From NCBI GenBank assembly GCA_029224185.1, contig CM055195.1:26166363-26230362 (forward strand): 64,000 bases of DNA. Direction: 5' to 3'. The position numbers and the translations under genes are program-made. The DNA comes from Karalla daura. Its lineage: Eukaryota > Chordata > Actinopteri > Chaetodontiformes > Leiognathidae. A model generated the notes under the pieces. That model did not search any database. It was not told the DNA's origin and was given only the letters and a program-made list of their open reading frames with translations. This document shows, piece after piece, positions 46,750-60,200 of the stretch; position 1 is the first letter of the stretch, and each line of letters begins with the position of its first letter.

Positions 46750-49740
46750 ACCATGTGCTCAGGTACCTGCTCCAATGTCTCCTCTGCTGACATGATAATA
46801 CAAAGTGATGAGGCGTCCAGCTTCAATGCACCCCAGCAGATGGCACAGGCTTTGGGAGACTCCAAGAGTGGGAAATGCCCCCCTCAGCATTGGGCATGTC
46901 CAATCTCTTCTTAGCACCGGGCCGACATGCGGGATCGCTGAAAAATCAGCTCTCGTTTCGCTCTTTTCACGCTGCTCCCAGCCACACCCTAAGCAGCAGA
47001 CAAATTCTTTTTTCCAGTTTTGTAGGAACATTGGTGCTCTCTCATGCGGGGCAGGCCATAAACCCATGCGCCTTGTGAAATTTAAACGACGAGCCTCATC
47101 GTAGGCCCAGTGCAGCTTTTTCTCTCCATAAGCCCCCATTCATTGTCCCACCACTGCCATCAATGTTAAACGTCACACGACTCCTCGCGACTGTGGCCAC
47201 AGTTTTCATAGTACACACACCAAATCGTGTCAGGGCATTCTGGAGACTCTCCCCTACGACGTGACAGTTAGCTCATGTTCCAGATTGGGGAAAGCGTTGT
47301 CTCCATAGAGCCAAATGTTTATCACTTGGCCAATTTGGCTTCTTCCCATAAGAATGAATGCTAAAAACAGAACTCCACAATCAAACATTCGCAACGTTGC
47401 CATACTTTGACTTTGAAGCTTCATTTTCATTTCAAAAATTGAAGAATCTTGTGGTGTGTTTGTGTAGCGAGTTGCACGCTGATATGTTGTATGGTTTTTC
47501 AGCAGCGCCTCTTCTCGACGACCATGTGCTCAGGTACCTGCTCCATTGTCTCCTCTGCTGACATGGTAATACAAAGTGAAGAGGCGTCCAGCTTCAATGC
47601 ACCCCAACAGATGGCACAGGCCCTGGGAGACTCCCAGAGTTTGAAAGGACCCCCTCAGCATTGGGCATGTCAAATCTCTTCTTAGCACCGGGCCGACATG
47701 CGGGATCGCTTAAAAATCAGCTCTCGTTTCGCTCTTTTCACGCTGCTCCCAGCCACACCGTAAGCAGCAGACAAAGACTTTTTTCCAGTTTGGTAGGAAC
47801 ATTGGTGCTCCCTCATGCGGGGCAGGCCATAAACCCATGCGCCTTGTGAAATTTAAACGACGAGCATCATCGTAGGCCCAGTGCAGCCTTTTCCCTCCAT
47901 AGGCCCCCTTTCATTTTCCCACCGCTGCCATCAATGTTAAACGTTACACTTCTCCTCGCGACTGTGGCCACAGTTTTCATAGTACACACACCAAATCGTG
48001 TCAGGGCGTTCTGGAGACTCTCCCCTACGGCTTGACAGTTAGCTCATGTTCCAGATTGGTGAAAGCGTTGTCTGCATAGAGCCAAATGTTTATCACTTGG
48101 CCAATTTGGCTTTTTCCCATAAGAATGAATGGGAAAAACAGAACTCCACAAACAAACATTCGCAACGTTGCCATACTTTGACTTTGAAACTTCATTTTCA
48201 TTTAAAAAATTGAAGAATCTTGTGGTGTGTTTGTGTAGCGAGTTGCAAGCTGATAGGTTGTATGGTTTTTCAGCAGCGCCTCTTCTCGGCGACCATGTGC
48301 TCAGGTACCTGCTCCAATGTCTCCTCTGCTGACATGATAATACAAAGTGATGAGGCGTCCAGCTTCAATGCACCCCAGCAGATGGCACAGGCTTTGGGAG
48401 ACTCCAAGAGTGGGAAATGCCCCCCTCAGCATTGGGCATGTCCAATCTCTTCTTAGCACCGGGCCGACATGCGGGATCGCTGAAAAATCAGCTCTCGTTT
48501 CGCTCTTTTCACGCTGCTCCCAGCCACACCCTAAGCAGCAGACAAATTCTTTTTTCCAGTTTTGTAGGAACATTGGTGCTCTCTCATGCGGGGCAGGCCA
48601 TAAACCCATGCGCCTTGTGAAATTTAAACGACGAGCCTCATCGTAGGCCCAGTGCAGCTTTTTCTCTCCATAAGCCCCCATTCATTGTCCCACCACTGCC
48701 ATCAATGTTAAACGTCACACGACTCCTCGCGACTGTGGCCACAGTTTTCATAGTACACACACCAAATCGTGTCAGGGCATTCTGGAGACTCTCCCCTACG
48801 ACGTGACAGTTAGCTCATGTTCCAGATTGGGGAAAGCGTTGTCTCCATAGAGCCAAATGTTTATCACTTGGCCAATTTGGCTTCTTCCCATAAGAATGAA
48901 TGCTAAAAACAGAACTCCACAATCAAACATTCGCAACGTTGCCATACTTTGACTTTGAAGCTTCATTTTCATTTCAAAAATTGAAGAATCTTGTGGTGTG
49001 TTTGTGTAGCGAGTTGCACGCTGATATGTTGTATGGTTTTTCAGCAGCGCCTCTTCTCGACGACCATGTGCTCAGGTACCTGCTCCATTGTCTCCTCTGC
49101 TGACATGGTAATACAAAGTGAAGAGGCGTCCAGCTTCAATGCACCCCAACAGATGGCACAGGCCCTGGGAGACTCCCAGAGTTTGAAAGGACCCCCTCAG
49201 CATTGGGCATGTCAAATCTCTTCTTAGCACCGGGCCGACATGCGGGATCGCTTAAAAATCAGCTCTCGTTTCGCTCTTTTCACGCTGCTCCCAGCCACAC
49301 CGTAAGCAGCAGACAAAGACTTTTTTCCAGTTTGGTAGGAACATTGGTGCTCCCTCATGCGGGGCAGGCCATAAACCCATGCGCCTTGTGAAATTTAAAC
49401 GACGAGCATCATCGTAGGCCCAGTGCAGCCTTTTCCCTCCATAGGCCCCCTTTCATTTTCCCACCGCTGCCATCAATGTTAAACGTTACACTTCTCCTCG
49501 CGACTGTGGCCACAGTTTTCATAGTACACACACCAAATCGTGTCAGGGCGTTCTGGAGACTCTCCCCTACGGCTTGACAGTTAGCTCATGTTCCAGATTG
49601 GTGAAAGCGTTGTCTGCATAGAGCCAAATGTTTATCACTTGGCCAATTTGGCTTTTTCCCATAAGAATGAATGGGAAAAACAGAACTCCACAAACAAACA
49701 TTCGCAACGTTGCCATACTTTGACTTTGAAACTTCATTTT
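46750..49740. repeat. Dimer-level duplication, offset 1542
   Basis: Anchors 47358/48900 and the features around them are identical over long stretches. These include the rare variants AAAGTGAAGAGGCG, ACACCGTAAGCAGCAGACAAAGAC and GGTAGGAACATTGGTGCTCC, which occur together in both. Confidence 0.85.
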
Positions 49741-49761
49741 CATTTCAAAAATTGAGGAATC

Positions 49762-52700
49762 TTGTGGTGTGTTTGTGTAGCGAGTTGCACGCTGATAGGT
49801 TGTATGGTTTTTCGCAGCACCTCTTCTCGACGACCATGTGCTCAGGCTGCTCCATTGTCTCCTCTGCTGACATGGAAAGACAAAGCGATGAGGTGTCCAG
49901 CTTCAATGCACCCCAGCAGATGGCACAGGCCCTGCGAGACTCGCAGAGTGGGAAAGGGCCCCCTCAGCATTGGGCATGTCCAATCTCTTCTTAGCACCGG
50001 GCCGACGTGCGGGATCGCTGAAAAATCAGCTCTCGTTTCACTCTTTTCACGCTGCTCCCAGCCACACCCTAAGCAGCAGACAAATTCTTTTTTCCAGTTT
50101 TGTAGGAATATTGGTGCTCTCTCATGCGGGGCAGGCCATAAACCCGTGCGCCTTGTGAAATTTAAACGACGAGCCTCATCGTAGGCCCAGTGCAGCCTTT
50201 TCTCTCCATAAGCCCCCATTCATTGTTCCAACACTGCCATCAATGTTAAACGTTACACTACTCCTTGCGACTGTGGCCACAGTTCTCATAGTACACACAC
50301 CAAATCGTGTCAGGGCGTTCTGGAGACTCTCCCCTACGGCTTGACAGTTAGCTCATGTTCCAGATTGGTGAAAGCGTTGTCTCCATAGAGCCAAATGTTT
50401 ATCACTTGGCCAATTTGGCTTTTTCCCATAAGAATGAATGGGAAAAATAGAACTCCACAAACAAACATTCGCAAAGTTGCCATACTTTGACTTTGAAACT
50501 TCATTGTCATTTCAAAAATTGAAGAATCTTGTGGTGTGTTTGTGTAGCGAGTTGCACGCTGATAGGTTGTATGGTTTTTCGCAGCACCTCTTCTCGACGA
50601 CCATGTGCTCAGGTACCTGCTCTATTGTCTCCTCTGCTGACATGATAATACAAAGTGATGAGGCGTCCAGCTTCAATGCACCCCAGCAGATGGCACAGGC
50701 CCTGGGAGACTCCCAGAGTTTGAAAGGGCCCCCTCAGCATTGGGCATGTCCAATCTCTTCTTAGCACAGGGCCGAAATGCGGGATCGCTCAAAAATCAGC
50801 TCTCGTTTCACTCTTTTCACGCTGCTCCCAGCCACACCCTAAGCAGCAGACAAATTCTTTTTTCCAGTTTTGTAGGAACATTGGTGCTCTCTCATGCGGG
50901 GCAGGCCATAAACCCGTGCGCCTTGTGAAATTTAAACGACGAGCCTCATCGTAGGCCCAGTGCAGCTTTTTCTCTCCATAAGCCCCCATTCATTGTCCCA
51001 CCACTGCCATCAATGTTAAACGTCACACTACTCCTCGCGACTGTGGCCACAGTTTTCATAGTACACACACCAAATCGTGTCAGGGCATTCTGGAGACTCT
51101 CCCCTACGGCGTGACAGTTAGCTCATGTTCCAGATTGGGGAAAGCGTTGTCTCCATAGAGCCAAATATTTATCACTTGGCCAATTTGGCTTCTTCCCATA
51201 AGAATGAATGCTAAAAACAGAACTCCACAATCAAACATTCGCAACGTTGCCATACTTTGACTTTGAAGCTTCATTTTCATTTCAAAAATTGAAGAATCTT
51301 GTGGTGTGTTTGTGTAGCGAGTTGCACGCTGATATGTTGTATGGTTTTTCAGCAGCGCCTCTTCTCGACGACCATGTGCTCAGGTACCTGCTCCATTGTC
51401 TCCTCTGCTGACATGGTAATACAAAGTGATGGCGCGTCCAGCTTCAATGCACCCCAGCAGATGGCACAAGCCCTGGAGACTCCCAGAGTTTGAAAGGGCC
51501 CCCTCAGCATTGGGCATGTCCAATCTCTTCTTAGCACCGGGCCGACATGCGGGATCGCTCAAAAATCAGCTCTCGTTTCGCTCTTTTCACGCTGCTCCCA
51601 GCCACACCCTAAGCAGCAGACAAATTCTTTTTTCCAGTTTTGTAGGAACATTGGTGCTCTCTCATGCGGGGCAGGCCATAAACCCGTGCGCCTTGTGAAA
51701 TTTAAATGACGAGCCTCGTCGTAGGCCCAGTGCAGCCTTTTTTCTCCATAAGCCCCTATTCATTGACCCACCACTGCCATCAATGTTAAACGTCACACTA
51801 CTCCTCGCGACTGTGGCCACAGTTTTCATAGTACACACACCAAATCGTGTCAGGGCATTCTGGAGACTCTCCCCTACGACGTGACAGTTAGCTCATGTTC
51901 CAGATTGGGGAAAGCGTTGTCTCCATAGAGCCAAATGTTTATCACTTGGCCAATTTGGCTTCTTCCCATAAGAATGAATGCTAAAAACAGAACTCCACAA
52001 TCAAACATTCGCAACGTTGCCATACTTTGACTTTGAAGCTTAATTTTCATTTCAAAAATTGAAGAATCTTGTGGTGTGTTTGTGTAGCGAGTTGCACGCT
52101 GATAGGTTGTATGGTTTTTCGCAGCACCTCTTCTCGACGACCATGTGCTCAGGCTGCTCCATTGTCTCCTCTGCTGACATGGAAAGACAAAGCGATGAGG
52201 TGTCCAGCTTCAATGCACCCCAGCAGATGGCACAGGCCCTGCGAGACTCGCAGAGTGGGAAAGGGCCCCCTCAGCATTGGGCATGTCCAATCTCTTCTTA
52301 GCACCGGGCCGACGTGCGGGATCGCTGAAAAATCAGCTCTCGTTTCACTCTTTTCACGCTGCTCCCAGCCACACCCTAAGCAGCAGACAAATTCTTTTTT
52401 CCAGTTTTGTAGGAATATTGGTGCTCTCTCATGCGGGGCAGGCCATAAACCCGTGCGCCTTGTGAAATTTAAACGACGAGCCTCATCGTAGGCCCAGTGC
52501 AGCCTTTTCTCTCCATAAGCCCCCATTCATTGTTCCAACACTGCCATCAATGTTAAACGTTACACTACTCCTTGCGACTGTGGCCACAGTTCTCATAGTA
52601 CACACACCAAATCGTGTCAGGGCGTTCTGGAGACTCTCCCCTACGGCTTGACAGTTAGCTCATGTTCCAGATTGGTGAAAGCGTTGTCTCCATAGAGCCA

Positions 52701-54375
52701 AATGTTTATCACTTGGCCAATTTGGCTTTTTCCCATAAGAATGAATGGGAAAAATAGAACTCCACAAACAAACATTCGCAAAGTTGCCATACTTTGACTT
52801 TGAAACTTCATTGTCATTTCAAAAATTGAAGAATCTTGTGGTGTGTTTGTGTAGCGAGTTGCACGCTGATAGGTTGTATGGTTTTTCGCAGCACCTCTTC
52901 TCGACGACCATGTGCTCAGGTACCTGCTCTATTGTCTCCTCTGCTGACATGATAATACAAAGTGATGAGGCGTCCAGCTTCAATGCACCCCAGCAGATGG
53001 CACAGGCCCTGGGAGACTCCCAGAGTTTGAAAGGGCCCCCTCAGCATTGGGCATGTCCAATCTCTTCTTAGCACAGGGCCGAAATGCGGGATCGCTCAAA
53101 AATCAGCTCTCGTTTCACTCTTTTCACGCTGCTCCCAGCCACACCCTAAGCAGCAGACAAATTCTTTTTTCCAGTTTTGTAGGAACATTGGTGCTCTCTC
53201 ATGCGGGGCAGGCCATAAACCCGTGCGCCTTGTGAAATTTAAACGACGAGCCTCATCGTAGGCCCAGTGCAGCTTTTTCTCTCCATAAGCCCCCATTCAT
53301 TGTCCCACCACTGCCATCAATGTTAAACGTCACACTACTCCTCGCGACTGTGGCCACAGTTTTCATAGTACACACACCAAATCGTGTCAGGGCATTCTGG
53401 AGACTCTCCCCTACGGCGTGACAGTTAGCTCATGTTCCAGATTGGGGAAAGCGTTGTCTCCATAGAGCCAAATATTTATCACTTGGCCAATTTGGCTTCT
53501 TCCCATAAGAATGAATGCTAAAAACAGAACTCCACAATCAAACATTCGCAACGTTGCCATACTTTGACTTTGAAGCTTCATTTTCATTTCAAAAATTGAA
53601 GAATCTTGTGGTGTGTTTGTGTAGCGAGTTGCACGCTGATATGTTGTATGGTTTTTCAGCAGCGCCTCTTCTCGACGACCATGTGCTCAGGTACCTGCTC
53701 CATTGTCTCCTCTGCTGACATGGTAATACAAAGTGATGGCGCGTCCAGCTTCAATGCACCCCAGCAGATGGCACAAGCCCTGGAGACTCCCAGAGTTTGA
53801 AAGGGCCCCCTCAGCATTGGGCATGTCCAATCTCTTCTTAGCACCGGGCCGACATGCGGGATCGCTCAAAAATCAGCTCTCGTTTCGCTCTTTTCACGCT
53901 GCTCCCAGCCACACCCTAAGCAGCAGACAAATTCTTTTTTCCAGTTTTGTAGGAACATTGGTGCTCTCTCATGCGGGGCAGGCCATAAACCCGTGCGCCT
54001 TGTGAAATTTAAATGACGAGCCTCGTCGTAGGCCCAGTGCAGCCTTTTTTCTCCATAAGCCCCTATTCATTGACCCACCACTGCCATCAATGTTAAACGT
54101 CACACTACTCCTCGCGACTGTGGCCACAGTTTTCATAGTACACACACCAAATCGTGTCAGGGCATTCTGGAGACTCTCCCCTACGACGTGACAGTTAGCT
54201 CATGTTCCAGATTGGGGAAAGCGTTGTCTCCATAGAGCCAAATGTTTATCACTTGGCCAATTTGGCTTCTTCCCATAAGAATGAATGCTAAAAACAGAAC
54301 TCCACAATCAAACATTCGCAACGTTGCCATACTTTGACTTTGAAGCTTAATTTTCATTTCAAAAATTGAAGAATC
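49762..54375. repeat. Trimer-level duplication, offset 2307
   Basis: The block from about 49762 to 52068 recurs from about 52069 to 54375. Rare markers are shared at the same spacing: the deletion giving TTTTTCGCAGCACC, the short CTCAGGCTGCTCC, and ACATGGAAAGACAAAGCG. Confidence 0.88.
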
Positions 54376-57299
54376 TTGTGGTGTGTTTGTGTTGCGAGTT
54401 GCACGCTGATATGTTGTATGGTTTTTCAGCAGCGCCTCTTCTCGACGACCATGTGCTCAGGTACCTGCTCCAATGTCTCCTCTGCTGACATGATAATACA
54501 AAGTGATGAGGCGTCCAGCTTCAATGCACCCCAGCAGATGGCACAGGCTTTGGGAGACTCCAAGAGTGGGAAATGCCCCCCTCAGCATTGGGCATGTCCA
54601 ATCTCTTCTTAGCACCGGGCCGACATGCGGGATCGCTGAAAAATCAGCTCTCGTTTCGCTCTTTTCACGCTGCTCCCAGCCACACCCTAAGCAGCAGACA
54701 AATTCTTTTTTCCAGTTTTGTAGGAACATTGGTGCTCTCTCATGCGGGGCAGGCCATAAACCCATGCGCCTTGTGAAATTTAAACGACGAGCCTCATCGT
54801 AGGCCCAGTGCAGCTTTTTCTCTCCATAAGCCCCCATTCATTGTCCCACCACTGCCATCAATGTTAAACGTCACACGACTCCTCGCGACTGTGGCCACAG
54901 TTTTCATAGTACACACACCAAATCGTGTCAGGGCATTCTGGAGACTCTCCCCTACGACGTGACAGTTAGCTCATGTTCCAGATTGGGGAAAGCGTTGTCT
55001 CCATAGAGCCAAATGTTTATCACTTGGCCAATTTGGCTTCTTCCCATAAGAATGAATGCTAAAAACAGAACTCCACAATCAAACATTCGCAACGTTGCCA
55101 TACTTTGACTTTGAAGCTTCATTTTCATTTCAAAAATTGAAGAATCTTGTGGTGTGTTTGTGTAGCGAGTTGCACGCTGATATGTTGTATGGTTTTTCAG
55201 CAGCGCCTCTTCTCGACGACCATGTGCTCAGGTACCTGCTCCATTGTCTCCTCTGCTGACATGGTAATACAAAGTGAAGAGGCGTCCAGCTTCAATGCAC
55301 CCCAACAGATGGCACAGGCCCTGGGAGACTCCCAGAGTTTGAAAGGACCCCCTCAGCATTGGGCATGTCAAATCTCTTCTTAGCACCGGGCCGACATGCG
55401 GGATCGCTTAAAAATCAGCTCTCGTTTCGCTCTTTTCACGCTGCTCCCAGCCACACCGTAAGCAGCAGACAAAGACTTTTTTCCAGTTTGGTAGGAACAT
55501 TGGTGCTCCCTCATGCGGGGCAGGCCATAAACCCATGCGCCTTGTGAAATTTAAACGACGAGCATCATCGTAGGCCCAGTGCAGCCTTTTCCCTCCATAG
55601 GCCCCCTTTCATTTTCCCACCGCTGCCATCAATGTTAAACGTTACACTTCTCCTCGCGACTGTGGCCACAGTTTTCATAGTACACACACCAAATCGTGTC
55701 AGGGCGTTCTGGAGACTCTCCCCTACGGCTTGACAGTTAGCTCATGTTCCAGATTGGTGAAAGCGTTGTCTGCATAGAGCCAAATGTTTATCACTTGGCC
55801 AATTTGGCTTTTTCCCATAAGAATGAATGGGAAAAACAGAACTCCACAAACAAACATTCGCAACGTTGCCATACTTTGACTTTGAAACTTCATTTTCATT
55901 TCAAAAATTGAGGAATCTTGTGGTGTGTTTGTGTAGCGAGTTGCACGCTGATAGGTTGTATGGTTTTTCGCAGCACCTCTTCTCGACGACCATGTGCTCA
56001 GGCTGCTCCATTGTCTCCTCTGCTGACATGGAAAGACAAAGCGATGAGGTGTCCAGCTTCAATGCACCCCAGCAGATGGCACAGGCCCTGCGAGACTCGC
56101 AGAGTGGGAAAGGGCCCCCTCAGCATTGGGCATGTCCAATCTCTTCTTAGCACCGGGCCGACGTGCGGGATCGCTGAAAAATCAGCTCTCGTTTCGCTCT
56201 TTTCACGCTGCTCCCAGCCACACCCTAAGCAGCAGACAAATTCTTTTTTCCAGTTTTGTAGGAATATTGGTGCTCTCTCATGCGGGGCAGGCCATAAACC
56301 CGTGCGCCTTGTGAAATTTAAACGACGAGCCTCATCGTAGGCCCAGTGCAGCCTTCTCTCTCCATAAGCCCCCATTCATTGTTCCAACACTGCCATCAAT
56401 GTTAAACGTTACACTACTCCTTGCGACTGTGGCCACAGTTCTCATAGTACACACACCAAATCGTGTCAGGGCGTTCTGGAGACTCTCCCCTACGGCTTGA
56501 CAGTTAGCTCATGTTCCAGATTGGTGAAAGCGTTGTCTCCATAGAGCCAAATGTTTATCACTTGGCCAATTTGGCTTTTTCCCATAAGAATGAATGGGAA
56601 AAACAGAACTCCACAAACAAACATTCGCAAAGTTGCCATACTTTGACTTTGAAACTTCATTGTCATTTCAAAAATTGAAGAATCTTGTGGTGTGTTTGTG
56701 TAGCGAGTTGCACGCTGATAGTTGTATGGTTTTTCGCAGCACCTCTTCTCGACGACCATGTGCTCAGGTACCTGCTCTATTGTCTCCTCTGCTGACATGA
56801 TAATACAAAGTGATGAGGCGTCCAGCTTCAATGCACCCCAGCAGATGGCACAGGCCCTGGGAGACTCCCAGAGTTTGAAAGGGCCCCCTCAGCATTGGGC
56901 ATGTCCAATCTCTTCTTAGCACAGGGCCGAAATGCGGGATCGCTCAAAAATCAGCTCTCGTTTCACTCTTTTCACGCTGCTCCCAGCCACACCCTAAGCA
57001 GCAGACAAATTCTTTTTTCCAGTTTTGTAGGAACATTGGTGCTCTCTCATGCGGGGCAGGCCATAAACCCGTGCGCCTTGTGAAATTTAAACGACGAGCC
57101 TCATCGTAGGCCCAGTGCAGCTTTTTCTCTCCATAAGCCCCCATTCATTGTCCCACCACTGCCATCAATGTTAAACGTCACACTACTCCTCGCGACTGTG
57201 GCCACAGTTTTCATAGTACACACACCAAATCGTGTCAGGGCATTCTGGAGACTCTCCCCTACGGCGTGACAGTTAGCTCATGTTCCAGATTGGGGAAAG

Positions 57300-60200
57300 C
57301 GTTGTCTCCATAGAGCCAAATATTTATCACTTGGCCAATTTGGCTTCTTCCCATAAGAATGAATGCTAAAAACAGAACTCCACAATCAAACATTCGCAAC
57401 GTTGCCATACTTTGACTTTGAAGCTTCATTTTCATTTCAAAAATTGAAGAATCTTGTGGTGTGTTTGTGTAGCGAGTTGCACGCTGATATGTTGTATGGT
57501 TTTTCAGCAGCGCCTCTTCTCGACGACCATGTGCTCAGGTACCTGCTCCATTGTCTCCTCTGTTGACATGGTAATACAAAGTGATGGCGCGTCCAGCTTC
57601 AATGCACCCCAGCAGATGGCACAAGCCCTGGAGACTCCCAGAGTTTGAAAGGGCCCCCTCAGCATTGGGCATGTCCAATCTCTTCTTAGCACCGGGCCGA
57701 CATGCGGGATCGCTCAAAAATCAGCTCTCGTTTCGCTCTTTTCACGCTGCTCCCAGCCACACCCTAAGCAGCAGACAAATTCTTTTTTCCAGTTTTGTAG
57801 GAACATTGGTGCTCTCTCATGCGGGGCAGGCCATAAACCCGTGCGCCTTGTGAAATTTAAATGACGAGCCTCGTCGTAGGCCCAGTGCAGCCTTTTTTCT
57901 CCATAAGCCCCTATTCATTGACCCACCACTGCCATCAATGTTAAACGTCACACTACTCCTCGCGACTGTGGCCACAGTTTTCATAGTACACACACCAAAT
58001 CGTGTCAGGGCATTCTGGAGACTCTCCCCTACGACGTGACAGTTAGCTCATGTTCCAGATTGGGGAAAGCGTTGTCTCCATAGAGCCAAATGTTTATCAC
58101 TTGGCCAATTTGGCTTCTTCCCATAAGAATGAATGCTAAAAACAGAACTCCACAATCAAACATTCGCAACGTTGCCATACTTTGACTTTGAAGCTTAATT
58201 TTCATTTCAAAAATTGAAGAATCTTGTGGTGTGTTTGTGTTGCGAGTTGCACGCTGATATGTTGTATGGTTTTTCAGCAGCGCCTCTTCTCGACGACCAT
58301 GTGCTCAGGTACCTGCTCCATTGTCTCCTCTGTTGACATGGTAATACAAAGTGATGGCGCGTCCAGCTTCAATGCACCCCAGCAGATGGCACAAGCCCTG
58401 AGAGACTCCCAGAGTTTTAAAGGGCCCCCTCAGCATTGGGCATGTCCAATCTCTTCTTAGCACCGGACCGACATGCGGGATCGCTGAAAAATCAGCTCTC
58501 GTTTCGCTCTTTTCACGCTGCTCCCAGCCACACCCTAAGCAGCAGACAAATTCTTTCTTCCAGTTTTGTAGGAACATTGGTGCTCTCTCATGCGGGGCAG
58601 GCCATAAACCCGTGCGCCTTGTGAAATTTAAATGACGAGCCTCGTCGTAGGCCCAGTGCAGCCCTTTTTCTCCATAAGCCCCCATTCATTGTCCCACCAC
58701 TGCCATCAATGTTAAACGTCACACTACTCCTCGCGACTGTGGCCACAGTTTTCATAGTACACACACCAAATCGTGTCAGGGCATTCTGGAGACTCTCCCC
58801 TACGACGTGACAGTTAGCTCATGTTCCAGATTGGGGAAAGCGTTGTCTCCATAGAGCCAAATGTTTATCACTTGGCCAATTTGGCTTCTTCCCATAAGAA
58901 TGAATGCTAAAAACAGAACTCCACAATCAAACATTCGCAACGTTGCCATACTTTGACTTTGAAGCTTCATTTTCATTTCAAAAATTGAAGAATCTTGTGG
59001 TGTGTTTGTGTTGCGAGTTGCACGCTGATATGTTGTATGGTTTTTCAGCAGCGCCTCTTCTCGACGACCATGTGCTCAGGTACCTGCTCCATTGTCTCCT
59101 CTGTTGACATGGTAATACAAAGTGATGGCGCGTCCAGCTTCAATGCACCCCAGCAGATGGCACAAGCCCTGAGAGACTCCCAGAGTTTTAAAGGGCCCCC
59201 TCAGCATTGGGCATGTCCAATCTCTTCTTAGCACCGGACCGACATGCGGGATCGCTGAAAAATCAGCTCTCGTTTCGCTCTTTTCACGCTGCTCCCAGCC
59301 ACACCCTAAGCAGCAGACAAATTCTTTCTTCCAGTTTTGTAGGAACATTGGTGCTCTCTCATGCGGGGCAGGCCATAAACCCGTGCGCCTTGTGAAATTT
59401 AAATGACGAGCCTCGTCGTAGGCCCAGTGCAGCCCTTTTTCTCCATAAGCCCCCATTCATTGTCCCACCACTGCCATCAATGTTAAACGTTACACTTCTC
59501 CTCGCGACTGTGGCCACAGCTTTCATTGTACACACACCAAATTGTGTCAGGGCGGTCTGGAGAATCTCCCCTACGGCTTGACAGTTAGCTCATGTTCCAG
59601 ATTGGTGAAAGCGTTGTCTGCATAGAGCCAAATGTTTATCACTTGGCCAATTTGGCTTTTTCCCATAAGAATGAATGGGAAAAACAGAACTCCACAAACA
59701 AACATTCGCAACGTTGCCATACTTTGACTTTGAAACTTCATTTTCATTTAAAAAATTGAAGAATCTTGTGGTGTGTTTGTGTAGCGAGTTGCACGCCGAT
59801 AGGTTGTATGGTTTTTCAGCAGCACCTCTTCTCGACGACCATGTGCTCAGGTACCTGCTCCATTGTCTCCTCTGCTGACATGGCAATACAAAGTGATGAG
59901 GCGTCCAGCTTCAATGCACCCCAGCAGATTGCACTGGCTTTGGGAGACTCCAAGAGTGGGAAATGGCCCCCTCAGCATTGGGCATGTCCAATCTCTTCTT
60001 AGCACCGTTTCGACATGCGGGATCGCTGAAAAATCAGCTCTTGTTTCGCTCTTTTCACGCTGCTCCCAGCCACACCCTAAGCAGCAGAAAAAGTATTTTT
60101 TCCAGTTTTGTAGGGACATTGGTGCTCTCTCATGCGGGGCAGGCCATAAACCCGTGCGCCTTGTGAAATTTAAACGACGAGCCTCATCGTAGGCCCAGTG